Assembly (NCBI GenBank): GCA_032251435.1 | Contig: JAVVEH010000007.1 | Span: 1 to 64,000, forward strand | Direction: 5' to 3' | Length of the DNA: 64,000 bases | Source of the DNA: JAVVEH01 sp032251435 | GTDB lineage: Bacteria; Verrucomicrobiota; Lentisphaeria; Oligosphaerales; MVZH01 | Part shown: one piece after another, positions 1-12,200 of the stretch | Numbering within the stretch: position 1 is the first letter of the stretch | How the letters are laid out: every line of letters starts with the position of its first letter | The notes under the pieces: model-generated | What the model saw: only the letters and a program-made list of their open reading frames with translations | What the model was told of the DNA's origin: nothing | Databases searched by the model: none | Translations under genes and position numbers: made by a program

Positions 1-502
1 TAATATAGGTTAGTGTTAAAGATTGCGCAAGTTTAAATTTTACATTATACTAGTGGGTGTCGGATGTTCGCCTTTCGTCTTTTTCGCACCCGACACCTGT
101 TCCGCCAGGACGGGGACGAGCCCTCCCGTCAGATTGCACTGAAACTCCCAGATGGGGCGTTTGCTGACAGGAAACAGGTTGTTCCGGTAGTCGCAGAATC
201 CGCTGTTAAAGTAGACAAGCATGAAATCACTATAAGCAAAATGCCGAAAATGTCAAATAGTTGTCTGCTTTTGCTATGGCATCGGGAACCTGACTTTCTT
301 GTATTCAACCGATCTTATTCTAATGTATTCACAAGAGTATCTTTCAAATAAAACACAAAATATCAAAGAGACAAAGCACCGAAAATGTCAATATTGTGTC
401 CGTTTTGGTCATGTTTCAAAAGAAAGACATGTAAGCATTTCAGCCCCAAAGGGGGTGACAGCTTTTTTAAGATAGTAAAGACTAAAACCAAGGAATTGAA
501 TC
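1..502. other. Gene-poor leader region before the PEP-CTERM gene
   Basis: No convincing gene is visible here. A short minus-strand frame (222 down to 40) could encode 60 residues but I recognise nothing in it; it may be a relic. Positions 56-66 and 87-97 form an imperfect inverted repeat (GGTGTCGGATG against CACCCGACACC, 10 of 11 pairs) with a 20-nt loop. The stretch from about 230 to 480 is AT-rich compared with the neighbours and carries the direct repeat listed separately, so it probably holds the promoter of the next gene, but I could not assign clear -35/-10 boxes. Confidence 0.5.
244..412 (+). repeat. Direct repeat pair upstream of the PEP-CTERM gene
   Basis: Two similar blocks of about 34 nt, at 244-277 and 379-412, both begin CCGAAAATGTCAA and continue with a TTGT..., TTTTG..., ATG pattern. 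They lie in the same orientation, 135 nt apart, in the AT-rich leader of the gene starting at 503. They could be regulator binding sites or a duplicated remnant; no protein-coding meaning is visible. Confidence 0.5.
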
Positions 503-1405
503 ATGCGCAATCAATCTAAAACACGTAAACCATCAACCAGCGGCACAACCGCGACCAACCCCATGGAGACTATCATGAAAACTCGTCATCATTTCCGCAG
601 CCTTGGAACTCTAGCCATTGTCTGCCTCGCCAGTTTCCTGCTTGTCACTACGAACGCGGTTGGCGCGCCTTTTGCCACCATCAGCATCCTTGATACGGCC
701 ACTGGCTTTAACAACACGTATCAGAGCACCTCAATTTCCTTCAGCTTTAGTGGCTTGGATCTTACGGCTGGTGATAAATTAGTCGTGTCAATTGGGGCAC
801 AGTCCACAGGTGCCGGGACAGTTGCGGGAGAACGCGTTTGGAGTAGCGTGACGTTCGATAGTCAAGCCATGACTGAGGCTGCAAGAATCGGCGCTAATGC
901 CGACAACCAGTATCAGAGCGGCATTTATTATTTGGACGACCTTGCCGGCCTTTCGGCAACAGGCAACCTCACAATCACTGCGGCGACGCTCAATGTCCGC
1001 GGGGCTTCCGCAACTGCCTGGGTGCTCAGCGGGACGACCGATGGCCATGGCGCCGGCGCGGGCTCTCTTGGTGCCGGCACATCCTTGACCACGACCAGTG
1101 ATGTGGATTCCTGGGTGCTCGCGCACGCGACCGTAGCTGGGACGACGGCCCCCACGGCACAGTCTCCGCTGACTGCCGGACTCACAGTGGTCAACCCGTA
1201 CAATGGCAGTGCCCAGACTGGCAATGGAACGGGCTACCAGACGGTTCTTGCCCAGTCGGGTGGAGTCAGCCTGACACCGACCTTCGACATCGGAGCGACA
1301 ACGGTCGCCGCCGAATTCCTGGCAATGGAAGTCCCCGAGCCCTCGACGCTGATCCTGGCCGGTCTCGGCCTGGCGGGTCTGACCTTGCGCCGTCGGCGGA
1401 AGTGA
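503..1405 (+). CDS. PEP-CTERM sorting domain protein
   Basis: A secreted protein of about 276-300 residues. The C-terminus carries a textbook PEP-CTERM signal: the motif VPEPST, a hydrophobic helix (LILAGLGLAGLTL) and an Arg-rich tail (RRRRK). In this family the signal sends the exported protein to an exosortase for processing and surface attachment. The middle is Thr/Ser/Gly/Ala-rich and looks beta-stranded, with no catalytic motif. The start is ambiguous: ATG 503 has AAGGA about 8 nt upstream, while ATG 575 gives a cleaner signal peptide (MKTRHHFRS, then a hydrophobic run ending near AVGA). No exosortase gene is in the window, so the sorting enzyme must lie elsewhere. The gene stands alone and is closed by a strong terminator. 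Confidence 0.88.
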   Translation: MRNQSKTRKPSTSGTTATNPMETIMKTRHHFRSLGTLAIVCLASFLLVTTNAVGAPFATISILDTATGFNNTYQSTSISFSFSGLDLTAGDKLVVSIGAQSTGAGTVAGERVWSSVTFDSQAMTEAARIGANADNQYQSGIYYLDDLAGLSATGNLTITAATLNVRGASATAWVLSGTTDGHGAGAGSLGAGTSLTTTSDVDSWVLAHATVAGTTAPTAQSPLTAGLTVVNPYNGSAQTGNGTGYQTVLAQSGGVSLTPTFDIGATTVAAEFLAMEVPEPSTLILAGLGLAGLTLRRRRK

Positions 1406-1503
1406 ACGGGTAGAGGGAGCGGTTATTTGGTTTCATCGACGCCCATCGACTGCGACCGGCAGCGGCCGGGAGCTATCGATGGTGGCCGCCACTCGCATCA
1501 CGA

Positions 1504-1538
1504 TCAGACGGATCCGACCGGTCCGTCTGATTTTTTTT
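1504..1538 (+). terminator. Rho-independent terminator after the PEP-CTERM gene
   Basis: A perfect 9-bp stem (TCAGACGGA at 1504-1512 with TCCGTCTGA at 1522-1530), a 9-nt loop and then eight T residues. It lies about 100 nt past the stop codon at 1405. The reverse complement lacks an equally good T-run, so it mainly serves the plus strand. Confidence 0.9.
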
Positions 1539-1557
1539 AACCCAATGCGATGAGCCC

Positions 1558-3072
1558 TTATTGAAGGGGTTGAGCCGGAAACGCGAAAGCCGGCCAGCCA
1601 TTTTTATCTTGCAGGTTCGGGATCGCCACCTCACTCCAGCCCATGCGCACGAATTTAGGCGTTATCGGTGTTTCCGGAGTCAGGATAATGGTATCCTCTT
1701 CCAGCGCGGCGCGCGCGGAGACAAAGGTTTCACCGTCCTCGGAAAGCTCAAACCAAGTCGGCGCTTTACCGTCTTTGGTACTGAGTCCCTGATCGACATC
1801 CTTGAACCGGACGATCACCTTCCCGTCCTTCAGGGCGGCGCTCTCAAAGCGGGGGCCCGTGTCGGGAACGTCCTTGCCGAACAGCCGTTTAAGAGCCATA
1901 GCCGCCAAGCGATCTCCGACGGGTTTTTTGGATGGGGGATGAATGTTGCGCAGCGGGATGTCGGTATCATGAATGGGAATCACCCCCATCCCGGGAATTT
2001 CCTCAGCCCCCCGATACTGAGCCGTCCAGATATTGTCAGCGAGCACGGTGCAGTTTTTCTCCTTCCCGCGGGTGTAGTCAAAAGGAGCGATCTGCACCAG
2101 ATAGAGAGGGATATCCTTGACATTGAACGCCTTGCTCCAGCCCGCAGACAGGGCGCGCAGCTTCTCAAAGTAATCGCCGCCCGTCCGGTTGGACTCGCCC
2201 TGATACCAGATGGCGCCGCGGATGGCGAAGGGCGCCAGCGGCGCGATCATCGCGTTGTAGATGCCGTTCTGCGCGTTGCCGAACCCTTCAAAGACGCTGT
2301 AGACAGGCCGGAAAATGCCCTTTTCGGCATCGGCGACAACCGTTTCGTACCGCGCCAGATCCTCCCGCAGTTGTTTGACAAACTCAGCGCCCGCGGGCGC
2401 TTCGGCGCCCGGACTTTTCAGCCCAATAGCCTCATAGCCTTCATTGGAGATAAAATTCTCGATCGGGCGCCCACCCCAGTTGCTGTCGAGAAAGGCCACT
2501 GGCACGCCGAGTTCCCCCTGTAGTTTGAGGGCGAAAAAGAACCCCACCGCCGAGCTTTCCTTACGTTCGACCATCTCCGCGCAGGTTTTCCACTGCCCGA
2601 CAGTGTCACTGAGGGGGATGACGGAGGTGATGTGCCGGGTCACATGGAAAGACCGGACCAACCGATTGTCTTTTTCCGTGTCAACCAGCGCCTGTTCCTC
2701 TTTGAGGATTTTCCCCAGAGCCCACTCCATATTGGACTGACCGGACGCCAGCCAGACCTCGCCCACCAACACATCCTCCAGGACGATCTCGTTGGTCCCT
2801 TTGATGACCATGGAACGGGATTCGGAGGACGCCGCCAGTGGCTCGAGCGTGACGGTCCACCGACCGGTTTCATCAACTCGGGTTGTCTTTGTCTGACCGG
2901 CGAAGGTGACCGTCACCTCTTCACCGGCGTCAGCCCACCCCCAGACAGGCGCCGGAACATCCCGTTGCAGAATCATATGCGAGGCGATGACGGCCGGCAG
3001 TCTGACTCCGGCAAAAACACAGGGAGCGGCTAGGAAAACGCACAGGGACATCGCGGACAGACATCGTTTCAT
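1558..3072 (-). CDS. Secreted sialate O-acetylesterase-like SGNH hydrolase
   Basis: A 504-residue exported esterase of the SGNH/GDSL type resembling sialate O-acetylesterases, predicted to remove acetyl groups from sugars outside the cytoplasm. Residues 1-21 are a signal peptide ending at VFAG. An N-terminal beta-sandwich-like part (about 24-100) precedes the hydrolase core. GQSNM at 111-115 supplies the nucleophilic serine, IWYQGESN at 288-295 is the second conserved block, and His378 in NIHPPSK is the likely catalytic histidine. The length fits the family. A second member lies on the minus strand at 28.3-29.7 kb with the same motifs. The true substrate cannot be read from the sequence; PVC genomes often carry such enzymes for degrading acetylated or sulfated glycans. 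Confidence 0.88.
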   Translation of the reverse strand: MKRCLSAMSLCVFLAAPCVFAGVRLPAVIASHMILQRDVPAPVWGWADAGEEVTVTFAGQTKTTRVDETGRWTVTLEPLAASSESRSMVIKGTNEIVLEDVLVGEVWLASGQSNMEWALGKILKEEQALVDTEKDNRLVRSFHVTRHITSVIPLSDTVGQWKTCAEMVERKESSAVGFFFALKLQGELGVPVAFLDSNWGGRPIENFISNEGYEAIGLKSPGAEAPAGAEFVKQLREDLARYETVVADAEKGIFRPVYSVFEGFGNAQNGIYNAMIAPLAPFAIRGAIWYQGESNRTGGDYFEKLRALSAGWSKAFNVKDIPLYLVQIAPFDYTRGKEKNCTVLADNIWTAQYRGAEEIPGMGVIPIHDTDIPLRNIHPPSKKPVGDRLAAMALKRLFGKDVPDTGPRFESAALKDGKVIVRFKDVDQGLSTKDGKAPTWFELSEDGETFVSARAALEEDTIILTPETPITPKFVRMGWSEVAIPNLQDKNGWPAFAFPAQPLQ

Positions 3073-3282
3073 CGGGGAACCTCCGGAATGAGAGAGCTAT
3101 TTTATAAAGGGCTTATCAAGATAACCGACTTTGGGCATGTGTCAACTCAAATGGAAACACCTTACTGTTCCGCAAATGCCCCGGACGGATTGAAAAACAA
3201 ATCTTGAAAGACGTCTTATACTATGGTGACTCCAAAATTAACCGGCCGCGCGTGAGATCTCTTGTTTGAAAGGAAACGTGTG

Positions 3283-6200
3283 ATGATTAAAACCATGATT
3301 ACCCTGGGATGGGCCGCGGTTCTTTTATGCGGATGCGGCATTCAGGAAACATCACGTGAAAAAGCGGGGAAAAATCTAAGTGAGAAGCCTATTCAGGATT
3401 CCCGGGTCGTGGGGCGGGCGGTCGACATCCAGGGTTTGGTCTCCGTGCGTGGGGTCAATGAGATCCGCTGGCGGCCGTTGGGGAGTCGGGACCTGATCGC
3501 TCCCGGTGACTGGGTCCGCTGCGACAACCGCGGGCCGAACGCCGCGCGGATCGCCTTGCCGGGCGGCGGAGAGGTCATCCTTGGCCCGGGGACAGTGGCC
3601 GAGTGGGCTAAATCCACACGTCTTTCGCTGATCAGCGGCGAGTGTGAGGTTTCTCCAGGCGAGGACAAGCCAATCACGGTCGCCGGTGGGAAAACGCCCC
3701 AATCCTTTAGCGCCCCGGCCATTGTCCGGGTCAGCGACCAGACGCTGACGGTTCTGAAGAACGAACCCAGTTGGCTGCGAGGCTTCAAAGGCGTGGTCGT
3801 CAACGAATCCATGGGGTCCCTCCTAGTCAACGTGGACGGACGGGATGTGCCGCTGACGGTGGGCTATCACAAAGTGACTGTCGACATCCGCGATCAGATC
3901 GCCCGGACGGTCATCGAGGAGTCCTTTGTCAATCACACCCGTTCCCGCCTGGAAGGCGTGTTTCACTTTCCATTGCCGGCCGACGCGTCGATCTCTGAGT
4001 TTGGGATGTGGATCGGCGACGAACTGGTCCGGGCGGACGTGGTGGAAAAGCAACGGGCCAGGGAGATCTACGAGACCATTTTACGCGAAAAGCGCGATCC
4101 AGGCCTCCTGGAATGGTCCGGCGGCAATATGTTTAAAGCCCGAGTGTTCCCCATCTTCGCCCATTCGGAAAAACGGGTGACCATCACCTATACCCAGGTG
4201 CTGCCGATGCGCGATGGCGTCTACCGCTACACCTATCCACTGCAGAGCGACATGCTGCGCCAGAATCCCCTGCGGGAATTGCAGTTGACGACTACGGTCA
4301 GCTCTACCGCCCCGCTTAAATCGGTCGAGTGCGCCAGCCATCACACCCGTGAACGGATGACGAAACATGCCGCCAGTTTGGAATTTTCCGCCCAAAACTA
4401 CACTCCTAACCGGGATTTTGAAATTGAAGTCACACCGAAGCCCGACGCTTCCCCCATCACGATCAGCGCTCATCAACGGGGCAATGACGGGTATTTCTTG
4501 ATGCTTTTAAATGCGCGGAGCGGGAAAACCCAAATACCCAAACACCCGAATACCCAAGAGAATGACGAAATACCCAAAGACCCAAAGACCCAAAGAAATC
4601 CCAAAGACATAAATCGAACGTCCAACGCTCAACATTCAACGAAGCACCAAGCACCAAGCACGAAAAACCCGGAACCCGGAACCCGGAACCTGGAACCTTT
4701 GAATTTAGTATTTCTGGCGGACACCTCGGGTTCGATGGACGCGGGGCAGCGCGAAAACCAAGCCTTGTTCCTGCGCGCGATGATCGCGTCTCTGGCGCCG
4801 GAGGACCGCTTCACGCTGCTGGCCTGCGATGTGGAGTGTATCGCGCTGACCGACGGACTGGTCTCCTCGGATTCCGCGGACACCGCGCTTGATAAGCTGG
4901 CCGCGCGAGACAGTCTGGGCTGGACCAACTTGGACAAGGCCTTTGCCGCGGTTCTCGAAGCCGCCCCTGCCGACGCACATGTCATCTACGTCGGCGACGG
5001 CATTCAAGCCACCAGTGATATCGATCCCGTCGAAACGGCGCGGCGGTTAAAGGCGCTTTGCGCCTCAAATACCCAAACACCCAACGACCCAAAGACCCAG
5101 GGAATGACGAAGCACCCAAATACCCGAAAGACCCAAGGAAACGCTAATTCCGAAAAAAGAAACAACGGGCAACAGACAACGAACAACGGACAACGAATAA
5201 CCATTCACACCGTGGCGACCGGCAGCGCCTATGAAGCGGTGATCATGAAAACCCTGGCTTCGGCCGGTGGCGGTTCCTTCCGCGAAATGCAGGGGCAAAG
5301 AGCGCCGGTGACCGCCGCCGCGGAACTCCTCCATGAGCTGACCCATCCGGGATTGCGCGACTTATCCGTCGAATTCAACGGCATCCGCACTGCTTGTGTC
5401 TATCCGGCGGAACTGCCAAATTTAGCGGCTGGCATGCAGCAGGTCATCACCGGGCGCTACCTGCCGACCAGCGCTTCTGGCAAAGGCACCGTCGTCGTCC
5501 GCGGAAAGCTTGGCGACCAACCGGTCGAATACACCGCGCCCTTCACACTTCCTGCCATCGGACCCGACTTCGCCAGGGCTACGACGGGCAAGCAACGGAC
5601 AACGGACAACGGACAGCAGGCGGCTGATGCCGCCAGCAACAGCTTCATCCCCCGTCTCTGGGCCCGACGGCATCTGGACGTATTATTGGAACAGGGCGCC
5701 AGTCCTGAAATTAAGGAACAGATCGTCGGCTTCAGCCAGGAATTTAAAATAATGACCCCGTACACGTCATTCCTGGTCCTGGAAAGCGACGCCGACCGCG
5801 AGCGCTTCGGGGTCAAGCGGCATTTCAAGATGCGCGATGGCGAGGCCTTCTTTGCCGAGGGCAAGGACAAGGCGAACTACGAGCTGACCCGTCAGCAGAT
5901 GCTGGCGGCGGCCCAGTGGCGCATGAATATTCGCCGGAAACTGATTCTCGGCCTGACAGATTTGGGTCGGGAATATCCCGCCCCGCCACAAGCTACTCCC
6001 GAAACATTTTATAGGGCTTTCAGTATCAATGGCGGATTAACTCGGGATAATATCACGCCATGGTCGGCACCGGGTTGGGGCGACGGGGTTGGAGACCGAC
6101 TTAAGCGCCTGGAAGGGGATGAGAGGTTCTCCTACATGGATGACTTTAGTGGTGGCAACTTCGACAAGTCAATGGATATCAATGGAAATGAGCTGGGCAT

Positions 6201-9200
6201 GGATTTTGAGGATACCGATGCACTCTATCCGGCGGAAGAAATGGACTTGAAAGAAATCTCCATGGAACTACTGGCAACCCCAGCCATGGATGCCCAATAC
6301 GCCGAATCACGGTTAGTTTCTGCCGTGTCCGACAGTCGCTCGGAAAGTCCTAAAAAGAGGAAATTGTCGCTTGGTCCCAGCTACTACAGTGGCAGAGCAT
6401 TGAAAAGCCTTGATATGGCGGGAGGTTTCATCGCCGAAGCCCAAGGTTACAGTACCCGGTCAACGTTTTCTCCGGATATGGTCAATGAATACTGGCTGTC
6501 ACAGATTTTCCCGGCCATTCCCAATTCGCCGTCAGCAGAGGCTGCGAAACTCCCCGAGAATTGGTCGAAAGAGGTCACAGATCTGCTGACGGGTCTACTT
6601 CGGATAAATTGTCTGAATTTGGGTGATCAATCCCTGCACATGGAGATTTCTGACACGTATTTTCAAGCCAGTAAAGATCAAGCAGTAACGACCGGCTCAC
6701 GACAGCTCTACTGGAGCCCCGGACGCTGGCTGCGTAGAGCCACAGACAGTGATGACATCACCACCACCTACTGGATGACTGAAACTGAGCTAGGTGTCAT
6801 GGATCACACCTACTGGACCGCCCGGACGCGGGATCCGCAACCGGACGATACATTTGCCGGCTTCCCTGAGTTGGAAGACGGAGGCAAGGTTTTCCCAGCC
6901 TTTGTTCACAATGCCAAAACGCATGTGACAACGAAAAAAACAGACGAAACTATTGAGCTGTCCTTCAAACAGGAAGGAAATGACTATTCCCACACCGTTC
7001 TTATCATCGATCCCCGGCGGCAGGTACTGCTGGAAACACGCCGGTATAACGCCAAGGGGTTGACATCCAAACAAACCTTTGGCGCCTTCACAAACGTCGC
7101 AAGCGTCTGGTGGCCGACAAAAACTGTGGAGACTGATTCCGAAGGTGTCGTGACACGCACGCGCGCCATCCGTGTGAAAACGGTGAGCCGGCAGATGATC
7201 GGCAAAGCCTTTGCGACACTCGCAAAACAGCGGGAACAGGCGGTCGAACTACCTCAGCCCCTGCCATTGCCGACGGAAGCCCGCCGCAATATCGCCAAGG
7301 GGGAAGGAACCGTCGCGGACCATGTTTCGGTGATCTGCCATGCCGTCGCCCTGCAGAAATGGGAGGATATCCGCGAACATGAAAAAAATCTCTTCAAACA
7401 GATCGCCGCCGCCCCGGCCTACCCGTGGATGGCGATTTCACTGTTCATCAGCTCCCGAAATAACCAGGAAGCCCATCGCCTGATCAACCAGCTCGCGGAA
7501 ACGCTGGCGGCGGCTGCGAACAACGCTACAGACAACGCCCTGCTGAAACCCGCGCGGCGACTGGTCTCCTTTGCCAACACCGCCATGGACGTCAATGAGC
7601 GGTTACCCTTGCTGGCCACCCTCAAACCGGTATATGAAGTATGCGACGCGGCCTCAGAATGGCGGTGCAACCGCATCGGCTACCTTCAGGGCGCCGGCCG
7701 GTTGGACACCGCATTATCCGAAGCCGCGAGCTTCACCACAGATTTCCCGGAAAACGTGTCAGGCATAAAAACCCTGACGTCCCTGCTGGTCAGCGCCGGC
7801 GAATCCGATCAGGCCTACGCCATGCTGGATGAAAAAACCGGAACGAACAGCCAACTGCCCGTTCTTTCCCGATACTTTCTGTGTCATCACTGGTTAGAAC
7901 TGCTGCGCAACAATCAAAGTGATCGAAAAGCCCAAAAAGACGTTTTTGAACGCATGTTCGCCATGTCTGAAGCTATCCCGGGGCGCATAGGTACATACGA
8001 TTATCGGCGCTACCTGGATGTTCTTCTGAGCTTGGACCCCGAAGGAATTTTTAAAGAGAAAATGAACCAATGGCTGGATCTGTCTCCCACGCCGTCGGGG
8101 GATGTCTCCCGGCCAGACCAAAGAGCGCAACTGACCGCCGCAGTGGGGATGGCGCTTGGCGACGGGTCATTGAATTATCTGCCACCCGAATGGATACCCG
8201 AGCTGGTCCGGATCGTCAAAACGTGGGCGGGAAGTCAGACATCCACGGGGATTGTTAATCAGATTATGACCCATCACCGCTTCAAACAAACTGAGGCGGC
8301 GGCCAACCTGCGGGGAATGTTCGCGGAGGAACTCAAAACAGAGCTGGATGCTTTAACTGTTTCTCAGATAACACAACGCGCCCAGTGGATCCGTCAATCT
8401 CCCCCGGCCGTGGAAAAGAAAGACTGGCGGGTCATTGTTGATAATTTGACGCGGCGGTGGCAGAAAATTCAGACCGGAACAGGAGACGGAATCGAGAAAA
8501 ACAATACGCTGGGAAACACCATTCTACACCTCTCACAAACCTGTCTGGGACTGGATGAGGCCATCGATTTTTCCCGGAAACGGCTGGGCTCCGCGCCGGA
8601 AATTCTGAAAAGCTCTTTCCGGATGGGGCACTTCAATTTACTGACCACCGGGCCCTGGCGGAAAACCTATGAAGACGAGGCGTTCGCGCTGCTGGATGAC
8701 CTCTGCCAGGGTGAGGATCCCATTGCGCCTGCGACGACCGGCATCCATGCTCTGATGCTGTTGACCGACTGGATGGTGGACAGCCGGGTCGAAGCGGGAC
8801 TCAAGGAAGAGGAACTGGCGGGCAAGCTTCAGGCGATGGACCGCAAGAGCCGTTGGCAGCTTGAAAAGCAACTGGAGGCCGATGCCCGCCTGGCCGCGCT
8901 GCAAAGCCTGCGGACGCACCGCGACACACTACCGGAGATTCTACGCCCCTGGACCGGCATCGAGACGCTCACCCTGCAGACCCGCATCCTCAATGGAAAA
9001 GTGATGCCAAATGCCGGCACGGAAGATATCTCCGCCCCCGATGTGGTGGCTGAGGCGCGTGAAGCCCTCGGTCCGCAGGCGCCCGGCCGCTTTGCTGACG
9101 GGAACGAGCTGCACCTGTTCCGCCGCCACATGGCCTTGGCCCAGTTCTGGGCCGTCGGCGGCCGGGGCATTGACGACGAAACCCGTGAATCCCTGGGACA

Positions 9201-12200
9201 GTTTCTGCTTGACTACGTCGCGTCAGCATTGGATCAAGCCCCTAGGGAACCGGAAGCCGGGGAGCGGGGATTCGCCGTTGGCCAGGCAGACTGGCGGCAG
9301 GTGCTCTACGATCTCCTGGTCATCCTGAATCAGGCCGGTCCCCTTGAAAAACATCTTCAGGAATGGGTGAAGCTTGAAGCCGGGGATTCCTGGCGCATTC
9401 CGCTGGCCTATCTGCTGACGGCCACCGACCGGCTGAACGCGGCCATTTTGGAAATGGAGCGGGCGGAATCCGCAAAGTTGCTGAGTCCTGCCGATTACCG
9501 GGCTCTCTCCGGCTGGTATCAGGTCGTGGATAACCGGGCTAAACATATTGCCGCCCGCCGCAAGGCCCTGGAACAGATGCCGGAACATGAGCTCAGCAAC
9601 TGGATTTCCCGGGAGCGCAACCGGACTCGGCGGAGCGACTGGAACCCTGCCGACGGCATTCCGCCGGAAATCGACATCGAGGCCATCGTCGACCATTTCA
9701 TCGTCCTCTTCCGAAAGAGCCAGTCACCGGCGAACTATATCTGGCAGCTCAACGACATCTACCGGAACACCCGGGATTTCCACCTGCTACGCTGCGTGCC
9801 GGAAGGGATTGTCGGCATGAGCGCCCAGCAAGTCTATCCCATGCTCAACAACCTGCGCCAGGTGCTCAACGAGATCCGCGACGAAGCCGTGGTCGACGAG
9901 TTTTACGCGGCCATCGTCAACATCCGTGAGACAGCCGTGAGCGCGGTTGACGCGCGGGCATTGCTGCTGCTTGAAGCCGAGATCATGCGCCGGGCGTCCG
10001 AGGTGCTCAACCAGCCCGGCCAGCACACGCCCAAGGCTCTGGCCGCGCTCCAGGCCGCCTTCGACAAAGGCGACTGGGGGCCGGGGGAACAGCTACAGAT
10101 GGCCCAGTATCTGGCGAACCTGGGGAGGATCAGCCAGGAAACTTTGGCCGCGGAGCAACGCCGGCAGCTGAAGATCCTCCACGAGTCATCCGAACCGGGG
10201 ACTCTGGAAAGCCTGCGGATCTGTTCGCATCGGGCGCAGACCCTCAGTCAGTATTCGCAATGGGAGGAAGCGATTGCCCTTCTCGAAGCTGAGTTGACTG
10301 CCTACCGGCAGGCCAATGGCGGCACCTTTACCGCCCAGATGAACGGCCCCATGGACCAGTTGGTCGGCTACTGCGAGAGTCAATATCAGTTCAAGAAGGC
10401 GGAAGGTCTGCTGCTGGCCGAACTGGGGCGCTCCGCCAACCGCCACCAATGGCGCTGGCTCCGGCAGCGGCTGTACCGAACCTACAACGGCTCGATCCGG
10501 CACAAGGGAACAACCAGTCTGGGAAGCGGCAAAGAGCAATATACAGCCGCCTGCGGTCAGCTGGTCGCTGAACTACTCAGCGAAAAGGATCATAACCATA
10601 CCCAGAATCTAGTCCGGATTCAATGTGATATTTTCCGCGGTGCCCGCGACGTGAAGATCGGCTCGGTTGCCGAGGATATTGTCCGCTTCGCCATGGAGTA
10701 TTTCCCGGAAATGGCGGTGCCAGCCCAGCAATACATCTACCAGTATCACAATATGGTGGGACAATTGGCCGAAACGGTGAAAGATCTGGCTTCGCCAAAG
10801 GCGGGCATCGCCTTCCTGCTGGCGGTCGCTGAGAAAGAGCCCCCGGCCATGTCTTATGGTTACCAGAGTTTTTGGGGACAGCATGCCTACCGGCTGGGAG
10901 AATGGCGGCGGAACGTCAAGGATCTCGGGGAACTGGAGAAGCCGCTGCTGGATCTCGTGTGCCGCGAATTGCGCCGCCAGGTTGAAACCGGCCAGCAGAC
11001 GAACAACTCCATGTATCATAACAACACCTCCTATTTTTGGGGCGAAAAGGCCGATGTCTTTGCCAAGGTGGCGGAAGAGGTTCTCGCCAAACATCCCGAT
11101 TCCGGCAAAATCGCGTTTCAGGTCGCTCATTATCTGTATGAGGGACTGGACCGCTACGACCGGGCGATCGATATCCTAGCCGAAGCGTACAAGAAGGAAA
11201 TCCTGGACGAAAATGCCCAGTCCTACTTCGCCCAGTGTCTTGAGCGGCGGAGCCGCTGGCCGGAGGCCGTTCCGGTTCTCGAACACCTGGTCGCCTGGCG
11301 GCCCGACGCCCTCGGATACCGGACCCGCCTGATGATCGCCTATCACGGTGCCGGGCGTCCCGCCGATGTTGAACGCTGCCGGGCGGCAGCCGATACCCAT
11401 TTCCGCCAACCGCAGTTCTGGAACGAGACCGTCGCCTACCAACTGGGCAGCGCCTGCCGGCACTGCGGACTGGGGAAACATGCCGTGGTCTATCTCGAAG
11501 ACGCCATCGCGTTGCGCCGGAAAGCCCGTAATGACCGGGTCCAGGGGGATCATCAACTTTCCAACTACTACTACGAGCTGGCTGATGCCTATAGCCAACT
11601 GGGTAACACGCCAAAAGCCGTCGACGCGGCCAGCGGCGCCATCGTCTGCTGGAGCCGCGATATTAAACAGCGCCGAAGATCCGTCTCCCGGCTCACCGAG
11701 GTGCTGAACAAGGCCAAAGATTTGGATGCCTACATGGCGACCGTGGATGCCGAAGCGGACAAGACCGGCCTGGAGAATCCGGTCCTGCGCAAAGCGGCGG
11801 GGCTGGCCTACGACAATCGGGCGGAACCGGAGAAAGCCATCGCGCAGTACCTGAAGGCGCTGGCAACCCAGCCGAACGATGTGGATACGCACGCCTACTA
11901 TGTCAAACTTCTGCAGCAGTTGAGCCAAAAAGAGGCGCTTCCGGATGCCTTGCTGGCTTGGCATCGGGCGGCCCCGCGGGATGCGTCGGTGATCAAGCAA
12001 TTGTATCAGGTGTACACGACCCTTGAACAGCCGGACCAGGCCGAACGCGCCTGCACCATGCTGGTCGAATCCCAGCCACTCGAGGCGGAGGGGCATCAGG
12101 CCCTCGCCGAACTGCGCCAGAATCAGGATCGCTGGGAGGAGACCGTCCCGCATTGGCGGCGGGTCGTTGAACTGCGGGAACTTGAGCCGACCGGACTGCT

